From Algoriphagus kandeliae (GTDB lineage Bacteria > Bacteroidota > Bacteroidia > Cytophagales > Cyclobacteriaceae): 64,000 bases of DNA. Of this stretch, positions 19,601-29,200 are shown in pieces. A program made the position numbers and the translations under genes. The notes beneath the pieces were generated by a model. The model had not been told where the DNA came from. It saw only the letters and a list, made by a program, of their open reading frames with translations, and did no database searches. Numbering within the stretch: position 1 is the first letter of the stretch; every line of letters starts with the position of its first letter. Location: contig NZ_SPSB01000004.1 in the NCBI RefSeq assembly GCF_004571135.1, forward strand, positions 682,001-746,000, written 5' to 3'.

Positions 19601-22600
19601 TTCGCCAAATTTGGGTGTGCATTGTTATTGATCGATGAGGAGAATGAAAAGGCGATTTATTGGTTAACAACTCACACGAATAGTATTCTCCCAGAACCAT
19701 ATAGCCTAAGATATTCAGACCATAAGATCTCTCAGAGAATTTTTGAGAATTATAAAAACCAAGAAAAAAAATTCACTCTTGAACTACGCGATGAGGAAAA
19801 GCGAGAATATGATAATTGGATGTTTTCCAATACCGAATTAGGAGGATTACCAGAGAATATTAAGGAAGAGGTTTTATCCAAAAATTATGTCATGTTTTCC
19901 TTCGCATCCATGAAATATGGTTTGCTATATGCGATGGATCACGAGCCTATTTCTGAGGAATTACAAAGCATTGTTGTACGATTTGCAAAAGTATTCGAGC
20001 AGACATACACCCGCTTCCTAGATCTGCAAAAAGCTGAAGAGCGTGCCCGTGAATCCGAAATTGAGGCGGGTCTTGAGCGGGTGAGAGCCCGTTCCATGGC
20101 CATGTATAAAAGTAATGAACTCCTCGAGCTTTCGGTCATGCTCTTTCAAGAACTCGACAAACTAGGTGTAAGAGGATTCTTCAATTGCGGTTTTGTAGAA
20201 GTGGACGAGGAAGGCCAGAAACAATCGGGCTGGACTACCATGACCGATGGAAGCCTGGGGGAGGGTTATTTTTTGCCGCTTCATGGAGATAGCGTGTTGG
20301 ACGCACGATACCGCGCTTGGAAGAAAGGTGAACCCGCCTTTTGTCAGAAAGTGAGCGGACTGGAGTTGGAAGCGCACTTGGCCTTTACCTTACCTACGCT
20401 GGAATCAGCACGTGTTCAGGAGATGGCTTCCACCTTCCCCGACCCTACCTATTTCTACTGCTTCAATTTCAGCCAAGGATACCTGTCCATTATTTCTGGG
20501 GAAACCTTGGATCCTGAAGCGGAATCTATCCTATTACGATTTACCCGGGCCTTTGAGCAGGCATATATCCGTTTCATGGACCTTAAAAAAGCCGAAGCTC
20601 AAGCAAAAGAAGCAGAAATTGAAGCCTCCTTGGAGCGAATCAGAGCCCGTACGATGGCTATGCAGTCCAGCGAGGAGCTACTCCCTACCTCTACATTTAT
20701 CTTAAAGGAATTGAGAAGTTTAGGTGAAGGTGACGATCAAGGGCTTTTAGGAGTAAGTCTGATAGATGAAGAAAAAAATCAATTCATCTCATACATATCA
20801 GATTCGGGTGGCCCGGTAATGAGGGAGCAAATGGCTTTGCCATTAGACCATCACCCATTTATTCAAGAATTGCATCAAGCTTGGAAAAAAGCAAAAGAAA
20901 GCAAATCTGCGCCTCAATTCTTGAGTAGAACTCTTCTTAAGGATAAATTCGATGAGTGGGTCAATCAATTGGTTGCATATAATAAGGGGGGACATCCTGA
21001 TGCATTTGTTCCAGATGCAGTATTAGAATTGACCCAATTAAATCTTCCTCAGTGGACTTTTGAAGATGCTTTCTACAAACAGGGGATTTTATTTTATCAG
21101 AACATAAACCCTATTTCAGATGAATTTCGGGACATTCTCGTTCGCTTTGCTAAGGTATTCGAACAGACCTACACCCGCTTTTTGGACCTTCAAAAAGCTG
21201 AAGCACAAGCCCGAGAAGCTCGGATCAATTTAGCCGTTGAGCGGGTTCGTTCCCATGCGATGGCCATGCAGACTACCTCCGATTTACTGGATGTGGTAGT
21301 AACCCTTCGCACGGAATTTATCAATCTTGGCCATGAAGCTCAATACTTCTGGCATATGCTCTGGAAGCCAGATAAATATGAGAAAGCCATGACCTCTGGG
21401 GATGGCACTCGGATAGGTTTTGTGATGGAGCTTCCACGATCTATTCACGCTGAAATTCCACTTATTGACGAATGGGAAAAGGGAACCTCCCCTACCGTAA
21501 TCTATCCCATGGATGTAGATGCAGCCATCGATTATGTCCATAAAATGGTCTCTTTGGGGGACTTTAAGCGCATCGATCCCCAAGCTCCTACCGATGAGGA
21601 TATTCGCCATATCGGAGGTCTTACTTTTATCATGGCAAGAACTACCCATGGTGAAATTGGGTATAGCCTACCCGGACCTGTGACTGATCCTCCTCAGGAG
21701 GCGCTCGATATTCTTGTTCGTTTTGCAGGTGCCTTTGACTTGGCACATCGCCGTTTCTTAGATCTACAACTTTCCGAAGCACAGGCTAGAGAAACACAGA
21801 TTGAGCTTTCACTAGAACGAATCCGAGGCCAGGTAACTTCCATGCAGGAGTCCTCTGATCTCTTTGATATTGTGGTGGCTATGCGAAAAGAATTTGTCTC
21901 CCTGGGATATCAGGCTGACTACTTTTGGCATATGCGGTGGACAGCTGAGCAGTATGAAATGTCCATGACTTCCGAAGAGGGAGATCGCATTGGGATGGTC
22001 ATCAACGTTCCCAAATTTGTCCATGATGCTATTCCTAGTTTGGCAAAATGGGAAAAGAGTAAAAAGCCGGCATTCGTATTGGCGCTGGATGGAGAAGAAG
22101 CTTGGGATTACATAGACAAAATGAACACCTATGGCCACTATGAACAGGCCGATCCTCATGCACCAAGCAAAGAGGATATCCTCCAATTAGGCGGACTTAC
22201 CTTCATAATTGCCCGAACTTCTCATGGAGAAATCGGATTCAGTATAGCCGGAAAAGTTCCTGAGCCTCCACAAGAATCCATTGATACATTGATTCGTTTT
22301 GCCGGTGTTTTTGATTTGGCTTACAAACGATTTGAGGACTTGAAAAAGGCTGAAAAAGACTTGGTAGAAATCAGGGAAGCCAAGCAAAAAGCAGAAGAAG
22401 CGCTATCCGATTTGAAAGCTGCCCAAGCCCAATTGATTCAATCCGAAAAGATGGCTTCTCTTGGAGAACTAACAGCCGGAATCGCCCATGAAATTCAGAA
22501 CCCACTCAACTTTGTCAACAATTTCTCAGAACTGAGTGCTGAGCTTTTGGATGAATTGAAAGAAGAACTGGAAGCTGGAGATGTAGAAGAAGTAGAAGCC

Positions 22601-23197
22601 ATTCTATCCGATCTGAAAGACAATCTGACCAAAATCAACCATCACGGAAAACGTGCCGGATCCATTGTGAAAGGCATGCTGGAACATAGCCGAAAATCTG
22701 ATGGGAAGAAGGAATCGGTAGATATCAACGCTTTGGCGGATGAATGCTTAAAACTGGGCTTTCATGGAATGCGAGCCAAAGACAAAAGCTTTTCGGCCGA
22801 TTTCAAAGCGGATCTTCACCCCGACCTCCCTGCTGTCAGCATCATTAATCAGGATATCGGTAGAGTCCTGCTCAACCTGGTCAACAATGCATTTTATGCA
22901 GTGCATGATTATCGGAAATCCAATGAGGTATCGGATTACAAACCGATGGTCAAATTAGAAACAGGACTGGGTGAGAATTTTATAGAAATCAAGATCTCAG
23001 ATAATGCCAAAGGCATTCCTGGACATATTCTAGATAAAATATTCCAACCATTTTTTACCACAAAGCCCACAGGTGAAGGGACAGGCCTAGGCTTGTCACT
23101 TAGCTATGATATCATCAAGGCCCATGGAGGCGAATTGACCGCACAAAACCTAGCCGAAGGTGGGGCCCAGTTTAAAATCACTTTACCAATTGTCTAA
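16670..23197 (+). CDS. Giant soluble histidine kinase: NTF2-like domain, 9 GAF-like modules
   Basis: The frame opens at GTG 16670 (GTGA overlap); an in-frame ATG lies at 16679. It has about 2175 residues, no signal peptide and no membrane helix, so it is predicted cytoplasmic. Residues 1-135 resemble an NTF2/SnoaL-like fold (YERFWDSYLQFDEDAF, then WKVAQQHGSFPDMR). Nine tandem GAF-like modules of 184-204 residues follow, each opening with LERVRARTMAM-like helices (at residues 180, 364, 553, 742, 946, 1135, 1321, 1523 and 1715) and ending RFAKVFEQTYTRFLDL. The transmitter has H1940 ([12 protein letters not shown]) and [11 protein letters not shown], but the G1 box reads DNAKGIP instead of DNGxGIP. 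Modules 4 and 7 are near-duplicates, and modules 8 and 9 form a separate subtype. The ligands are unknown, and GAF assignment is by pattern only. Confidence 0.88.
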   Translation: MIIMTKAKIKYKEAQKVYERFWDSYLQFDEDAFAATLDDHFEMIGTSETEICHSKAEGIAFLKAQKDELGGKAEMRNRQINPIWIDPHVLINETCDIYVNTDEKWNFYASIRISTILRETPAGWKVAQQHGSFPDMRVDEGQTLAIKKISKENQELREAVKRRTVELETKNRELEIEASLERVRTVAMGMKKPEDMLDVCRILADQLQGFGIENIRNVQTAIINEEKGHYLCYQYFPPYQETTVELTEYLKSPVEYEMVQQMLASKDGHFIGSIQEEKLKEFAAHRKEENHFSDPILDQTSELSYCFLSIGEGGLGLSLYNELKQEVLDLFKRFHQVFSLAYRRFLDIQQAEAQAREAQIEASLERVRAHAMGLRQSDELEDIIAVIFEELQKLGLAAWECSIFFRNGNSREFTVWGKDSTGDSILNQYQFPFLDHPILNAVLRDFERQVPYREILLEGEEIKSYGDLIFSETVFKDASQEYKDSFYSLQKLYAGQAMFKNGFLEAVGTEPLPGDFPEVLKRFAQVIDLAYTRFLDLQKVEAQAREAQIEAALERVRARTMAMHRSDELAEASILLEEEIRKLGIENWGCAFHIYDEETTNGKPWDLEWFTSSAGFLPFYKTPRENIFLKYYEESKKGNPLYVQEFGPEVIKQHYDYLKTLPVLGESLTDLHQSGVPLPDRQIDHVAFFKHGHLLFITYKPVPEAHDIFIRFAKVFDQTYTRFLDLKKAEKQAREAQIEASLERIRARTMAMQSSEELFPTSSFILKELRSLGQDDVEGLFGVSLVYEEKGQLISYISDSGGPVMRDQMVLPLEHHPLIRELYQTWKKARESKPAPQFLSRTLPQKPFREWINQLISYKNGEHPDAFIPVDVIDLSKNYFNLPQFTFEDAFFKQGILWYQSVNPISDEFRDILVRFAKVFEQTYTRFLDLQTAEAQAREGEIQLALERVRARTMAMRDSKELAEVVSELFQQMEPLGFAKFGCALLLIDEENEKAIYWLTTHTNSILPEPYSLRYSDHKISQRIFENYKNQEKKFTLELRDEEKREYDNWMFSNTELGGLPENIKEEVLSKNYVMFSFASMKYGLLYAMDHEPISEELQSIVVRFAKVFEQTYTRFLDLQKAEERARESEIEAGLERVRARSMAMYKSNELLELSVMLFQELDKLGVRGFFNCGFVEVDEEGQKQSGWTTMTDGSLGEGYFLPLHGDSVLDARYRAWKKGEPAFCQKVSGLELEAHLAFTLPTLESARVQEMASTFPDPTYFYCFNFSQGYLSIISGETLDPEAESILLRFTRAFEQAYIRFMDLKKAEAQAKEAEIEASLERIRARTMAMQSSEELLPTSTFILKELRSLGEGDDQGLLGVSLIDEEKNQFISYISDSGGPVMREQMALPLDHHPFIQELHQAWKKAKESKSAPQFLSRTLLKDKFDEWVNQLVAYNKGGHPDAFVPDAVLELTQLNLPQWTFEDAFYKQGILFYQNINPISDEFRDILVRFAKVFEQTYTRFLDLQKAEAQAREARINLAVERVRSHAMAMQTTSDLLDVVVTLRTEFINLGHEAQYFWHMLWKPDKYEKAMTSGDGTRIGFVMELPRSIHAEIPLIDEWEKGTSPTVIYPMDVDAAIDYVHKMVSLGDFKRIDPQAPTDEDIRHIGGLTFIMARTTHGEIGYSLPGPVTDPPQEALDILVRFAGAFDLAHRRFLDLQLSEAQARETQIELSLERIRGQVTSMQESSDLFDIVVAMRKEFVSLGYQADYFWHMRWTAEQYEMSMTSEEGDRIGMVINVPKFVHDAIPSLAKWEKSKKPAFVLALDGEEAWDYIDKMNTYGHYEQADPHAPSKEDILQLGGLTFIIARTSHGEIGFSIAGKVPEPPQESIDTLIRFAGVFDLAYKRFEDLKKAEKDLVEIREAKQKAEEALSDLKAAQAQLIQSEKMASLGELTAGIAHEIQNPLNFVNNFSELSAELLDELKEELEAGDVEEVEAILSDLKDNLTKINHHGKRAGSIVKGMLEHSRKSDGKKESVDINALADECLKLGFHGMRAKDKSFSADFKADLHPDLPAVSIINQDIGRVLLNLVNNAFYAVHDYRKSNEVSDYKPMVKLETGLGENFIEIKISDNAKGIPGHILDKIFQPFFTTKPTGEGTGLGLSLSYDIIKAHGGELTAQNLAEGGAQFKITLPIV
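17207..22330 (+). repeat. Nine tandem coding modules (about 190 codons each)
   Basis: Repeat starts, taken as the first codon of LERVR, lie at 17207, 17759, 18326, 18893, 19505, 20072, 20630, 21236 and 21812. The junction sequences are the most conserved. For example 18881-18943 and 20618-20680 differ at only two of 63 bases. The repeats are protein-coding and in frame, so this is domain amplification rather than a satellite. Confidence 0.85.
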
Positions 23198-23204
23198 GAA
23201 TTCG

Positions 23205-26200
23205 ATGGAAAAGAAGAAGCAGCAATTATTAGAAAAAACCTATCGGCAATTCATGAAAACAGGCATTGAAGGGGATAATCCTAGCCTGATGAAAAAATTG
23301 GTCGATGATAAAATAATGGGTTTTGGAACTGCCATCGATGAAAAAGTTATAGGCAGTGAGGGATTGATCAAGCTGATTGAAATCCAAAAGAAGCAAGCCG
23401 AAGGACTGGATATGTCCTGGAGACAGGAGCCTATGGATCGCTTTATTTCTGATGATGAAAATACCGCAGTCTTTGCCGACGATGTCTTTTTGACGATCAA
23501 AACTGAACCTGAAGATGTGGAGATGTACATGCGGTTCACCACGGTCTTGAATTATAGAAATACCGAATGGAAAGTAATCCATTGGCATGGCTCCAAGCCT
23601 GAAGAAGTAGAAAGCGAAAAAGATACTTGGGGCATAGAGAACTGGAAGCAAAAGGCGGAAGAACTGGAACAGCTGGTAGAAGAAAAGACAGCAGATCTGG
23701 TAGCCAAAAACCGGGAGTTGGAAATTGAAGCTGCTTTGGAACGAGTTCGGGCCAGAACCATGGCCATGCATGATTCCATTGAACTTGAAGAAGTAGCGGT
23801 ATTGATGTATGGGGAGTTTTTGAATTTGGGTTTCGAATCTGTCCAACAATGTGGCTATGCGATCATAAATGAAGATATGGCGCTTCAGAATATGTGGCTA
23901 ACCCAATTTGATGGTAATCGTATGAGTCAGTTTTCCCTACCTCTTAAAAGCGATGCTTTATTAACTGAGCGCTACAAGGCATGGAAATCTGATCTTCCAA
24001 ATTTTTACCAGAAAACAAGCAAATCTGATTTTCTGAAACATTTGCAAAAGGTTAAATCAGGGATAGATCCGGAGCAAGTCGATATAGCACGCAAAAACAT
24101 GCCGGATCCTATTCATTTTTATAATGCTCACTTCACTCATGGGTATCTGCATATCGTCGCCAATGCCCAACTTGGCACGGATCAAGAATCAATTCTTATT
24201 CGCTTCGCAAAAGTCTTTGAACAGACCTACACTCGCTTCCTCGATCTTCAAAAAGCAGAAGCCCAGGCGAGAGAAGCCCAGATCGAAGCAGCACTTGAGC
24301 GAGTGAGGGCTAGGGCCTTGGCGATGCACTCTTCAAAAGAATTGGAAGAGGTAGCCTTAGAACTAAGAATTCAAATGGGCAAATTAGGTCAAAAAGACCT
24401 TGAAGTCTGTGCTATTCATTTATATGAAGAGGATGAAGACTATTTCGAATCTTGGGGAGCTGTTCGTGCACCTGGCATGGAGGAAAAGCTTTTTCAGGGA
24501 ATGGCTAAGTTCCCAAAATCTGGGATAAAGATCGTAGAGGAGATGATGGCCCATTATTATGCTGGAGACAAGGATTATGTCTTAGTAAATGATGGGGAGA
24601 AGGGCCAGGAGTGGTTACTAGCTATGAAAAAATATTCTCCTCAGGCCTATGCTATGCTTTCCAAAAAGATTGAATCCACCCAACCTGAAGAAATAATAGC
24701 CTATTGGTCTATCTCAGATTTCAAGGGAGGAGCCCTTGTAATGCTAACCTATACCAAGCCTGATGAGACCTCTCTAAACCTTCTTCGACGAGCTGCAAAT
24801 GTCTTTCAACTCGCCTATCGCCGATACTTGGATCTCCAAAAAGCTGAAGATCAGGCAAGGGAAGCCCAGATTGAAGCGGCTTTGGAGAAAGTACGTTCCC
24901 GATCCCTGGCTATGCACAGGAGTGAGGAATTCCCTGAAGTAATTCAGGTAGTTTTTGAGCAGTTCCGCCAACTCAATTTCAACATTGATTCTGCTCAGAT
25001 TGATTTGTCTTTTAGAGATACGGATGACTTTAATCTTTGGACCGCAGTCCCAGGCAGGCCTTATCCTGTTCTTCAGCACATTCCATATAGGAATAATGCC
25101 GTGTTCAATTCTATAAAAAATGCCAAGAAGGCCGGTCTTAATTTCATTTCCGACCAATTCAGCAAAGAGGAAAAGAATGATTTTTTTGAATTATTCTTTC
25201 TTCATTACCCTGAAGTACCGGAAGAAAGAAAGCGATTCATTATTTCAAGCCCGGGATTTTCACGTTCTGCTGTTTTATTGAGTGATGTCATGCTGGGAAT
25301 TCAGAATTATTCAGGGATTCCCTTCACGGATTCAGAGAATGAGATTTTGAAGCGATTTGCCAAAGTCTTCGAACAGACCTACACCCGCTTCCTCGACCTT
25401 CAGAAGGCAGAGGCCCAAGCCCGGGAAGCTCAGATTGAAGCAGGCCTTGAGAGAGTAAGGGCTAGAACAATGGCCATGCACAAAAGTGAGGAGCTAGGGG
25501 AAGTATCGATGACGCTTTATTCGGAGCTTCAGGCGCTTGGAATAACACAATTTATTACCTGCGGATTCTGTATTTATTACGAAAAAGAACGGAATCACAA
25601 GGCTTGGATAACACAAAGTGACGGGAGTTTACTAGAGGGTTTTGATCTCCCTATAGATGCCGATCAGGTCTTCAAGGAGCGATATGAAGCATGGAAAAGG
25701 AAAGAGCCTTTATTCATCCAAGAAATAACTGGTAAAATCAGAATTAATCATATAAGTCTTGCCATTGATGAATCAGATTCACAATTGGCAAATGATATGG
25801 CTGCCAATTTTCCAGATCCAGTACTCTTTTATAATGCAAATTTTAAACAAGGGTATTTAAACTTAATTTCTGGTGAACCCCTTGGAGCTGATAGTCATGA
25901 TATTCTGATCCGCTTTTCTAAAGTTTTCGAACAAACCTATACTCGATTCTTAGATCTTCAAAAAGCTGAGGAACAAGCGAAAGAAGCAGAAATCCAGTTG
26001 GCTCTGGAAAGAGTAAGAGCCAAGACCATGGCAATGAATACCCAGTCTGACCTATTGGGTGTGATAAAACTATTCGGTGAACAATTAAATGCTGTAAATC
26101 TAAGATTCGACAACGTAACTTTTATTGAAGGGTCCATCACAAAAAATAGAGACTGGGACTTATGGAGCTATGTTTCCTTGGAAGAAGGCTTAGCCCATAA

Positions 26201-29200
26201 AATTCATATTCCTTATACCCAATCTTCTTACTTCATAAAAACAGCAAAGGCTGTAGAAGAATATGAAAAAACAGGCCAGCCCATACATGTGAAAACTTTC
26301 ACAGATAAGGAAAAAAATGAGTTCCTGGATCACTACTGGAAGCATGCCCCTAAAATGCCCCAAGAAGTGGTTAATTCAGTTTACAGCTCACCCGGCTCAA
26401 CAATAGTTGACGCATTTATGGGAGAGATTACAGTTTCCTTGGTAAGGTGGAATTTAGAGCTTTTGAAAGAAGAGGAACTTGCGATTTTCGAGCGATTTTC
26501 AAAGGAATTTAGGCAGACCTACATCAGGTTTCTTGATATCAAAAAAGCAGAAGCTCAAGCCAGAGAGGCCAAAATTGAGGCGTCATTGGAACGAGTGAGA
26601 TCCAGAACTATGGGGATGCACAAAAGCGAGGAACTCTCAGAAACTGCATCTGTCGTATTTCAACAATTCAATGAGCTGGGTTACGAAACAGAAAGAATAA
26701 ACATCGCCATTATAAATGAGGATGAAAGAGTTATAGAATTTTGGTCTACCGAACAGGGAGGCAAAGCAATAGGTCAAATATTTAAAGGGTCCATTGATGA
26801 ACCAACCTCCATAAAGAAATTTTATGAGGGATGGAAAAATAAGCAAGAATCAATTCAGGTAGATCTTCAGGGTAAGGAATTAAAAGATTGGATCACCTAT
26901 GTGGTCGAAGAGATGAAGATCCCTACTAAGGAACATTTAATCTCAGATCGCCGATTTCATACAGGAGCTTATTTTTCTAAGGGCTTGATAATCATTACCA
27001 ATCCTGATCCTATACCTTGTGAATCCTTAGACATATTAAAACGCTTCGCAAAAGTATTTGAGCAAACTTACACCCGATTCCTCGACCTACAAAAGGCTGA
27101 AGACCAAGCGCGAGAGGCAGAGATTCAACTGGCCCTTGAGCGTGTCCGAGCCCGTACCATGGCCATGCAAAAGTCAGAAGAACTTGCAGATGCTGCCTTT
27201 GTACTTTTCGAACAGCTTAGAGCTTTGGGGGGCAATCTCTGGGGTACTGGATTTGGATTGTGTCAAGAGAATGTTGAAAAGGATGAATTTTGGTTTGCTA
27301 ATGAAAATGGGGTCTTCCCGCCTGTTTCTATTCCGAACACCTCTGATCCTGCACACAAGCAAATGTACTTGGGGTGGCAGGAAAAAACCGATTTTCTATC
27401 CATTGAAAAGTCAGGAGCATCGCTCAAAAGCCATTACGATTACATGCTGTCCCTTCCGGAGGTCAAGCCGTTTTTCCAAAAGATCTTGGACGAAGGACTT
27501 TCCTTTCCTGAAAAGCAGCAGTGGAATGCCGCCTATTTTTCCAAAGGGTATTTATTGATCATCACGCTGGAACCCTATCCCGAACCGGAAATTTTCAAGC
27601 GCTTTGCCAAAGTATTTGAGCAAACCTACACTCGCTTCCTAGACTTACAAAAAGCAGAAGCACAAGCGAGAGAGGCAGAGATCCAACTTGCTTTGGAACG
27701 GGTACGTGCCCGATCTATGGCTATGCAGAGTTCGGATGAGTTGCATGATGTGCTAAGCGTTCTCTTCCGGCAATTTGATCATTTGGGAATACATCCAGTA
27801 AATGTCTTTTTAAGTCTTTTTGATCGGGAAAACAGGACACTTACCTATCGAGCTTCGGGCAAATCAGGAACAAGAACTCCAGGAAAGCAAGTAGTCCATG
27901 TAGATAGCATGGAACCGCTAAGAGCTTTGTATGAAAAATTTATTCATGATAATTCGGATAATGTTGAGGTGATTTTTTACTCCAAAGAGGTACTTCCACA
28001 GCTCTTTGGAATCTTCTCGGAAACCTTTGAAAGCATGCCGGAAGAAGACCGAATGGGACCAGAAGATTTTCCAGAAGGAGGCTATTCCATGGCAGGTTAT
28101 ACGCCCTTCGGTTATTTGGGCTATGACCATCAAAGACAAGCAAGCGAAGAGGAAAAGGAAATTCTTTCCAGATTTTGCCTGGAATTCACGCGGGTTTATC
28201 AACGCTTCTTAGACATTCAAAAGGCTGAAGAACAAGTCAGAGAGGCCCAGATTGAAGCAGCACTTGAAAGGGTACGTGCACGTACCATGGCAATGCATAA
28301 AAGTAACGAGCTTTCTGAAGTTGCTGCTGTCTTATTCGAACAATTAAAAATACTTGGTGCAAACCTATGGACTGCAGGCTTTGCTATTTGTCGAAAAGAT
28401 GAAAAACTAGTTGAAAAATGGATGGGGAGCCCAATTTCCGGACAGTTTTTTGAACAGTTATTCATCCCCTATGATGCAGATCATGGAGAGCAAAGCATGT
28501 ATGATACTTGGTTAAACCAAGTCGAACTTTACTCTTATGTCCAGGAAGGTAAAGAACTGAAGGATATTTATGACCACCTGATGACTATCCCCAGCTTCAG
28601 GGCAAATTTTCAGAAAGTAATCGATTCGGGTCGTCCCCTTCCTGTGTGGCAGAAAAACCATGTAACCTCTTATAAATATGGATATCTCCTGATTATCACA
28701 GAGGAAGAGTTTAAAGAAGAATATATTTTCCCACGCTTCGCAAAAGTCTTTGAGCAAGCCTATACAAGATTCCTCGATTTACAAAAAGCCGAAACACAGA
28801 CCCGGGAAGCCAAGATTGAAGCTGCGTTGGAGCGGGTACGAGCAAGAGCAATGGCCATGCACCATCCTAATGAATTGTCTGAAGTTTTGGCATTGATGTT
28901 TGATCAATTAAGCAATTTGGAAGTCGATGCACATTGGACTCACTTGACGCTGATCAACTTAGAGAACAACACATTTGTCTATCGAATGACGAGTAAGGAT
29001 GGTAAGCCCGTGCATGCCGAACAGGTGGTACAACTCGATGCGATGGATACTTGGTCTCATACTGTGGAAACTTTTAAATCCCAAAATCCTGAAACAGTTA
29101 CTCATATCCACTTTTTGCCAGAAGTGCTTCCCAAAGTTTGGGAATTGTTTAACGGAATTTTCTCATCCTTACCAAAGGGATCTAAAATCAACCCAGAAGA

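Noticed and set aside
23160-23204. Extended N-terminus of the 15-module kinase
   Set aside because: It overlaps the end of the preceding kinase gene. ATG 23205 gives a start 7 bp after the stop, as elsewhere in the operon.
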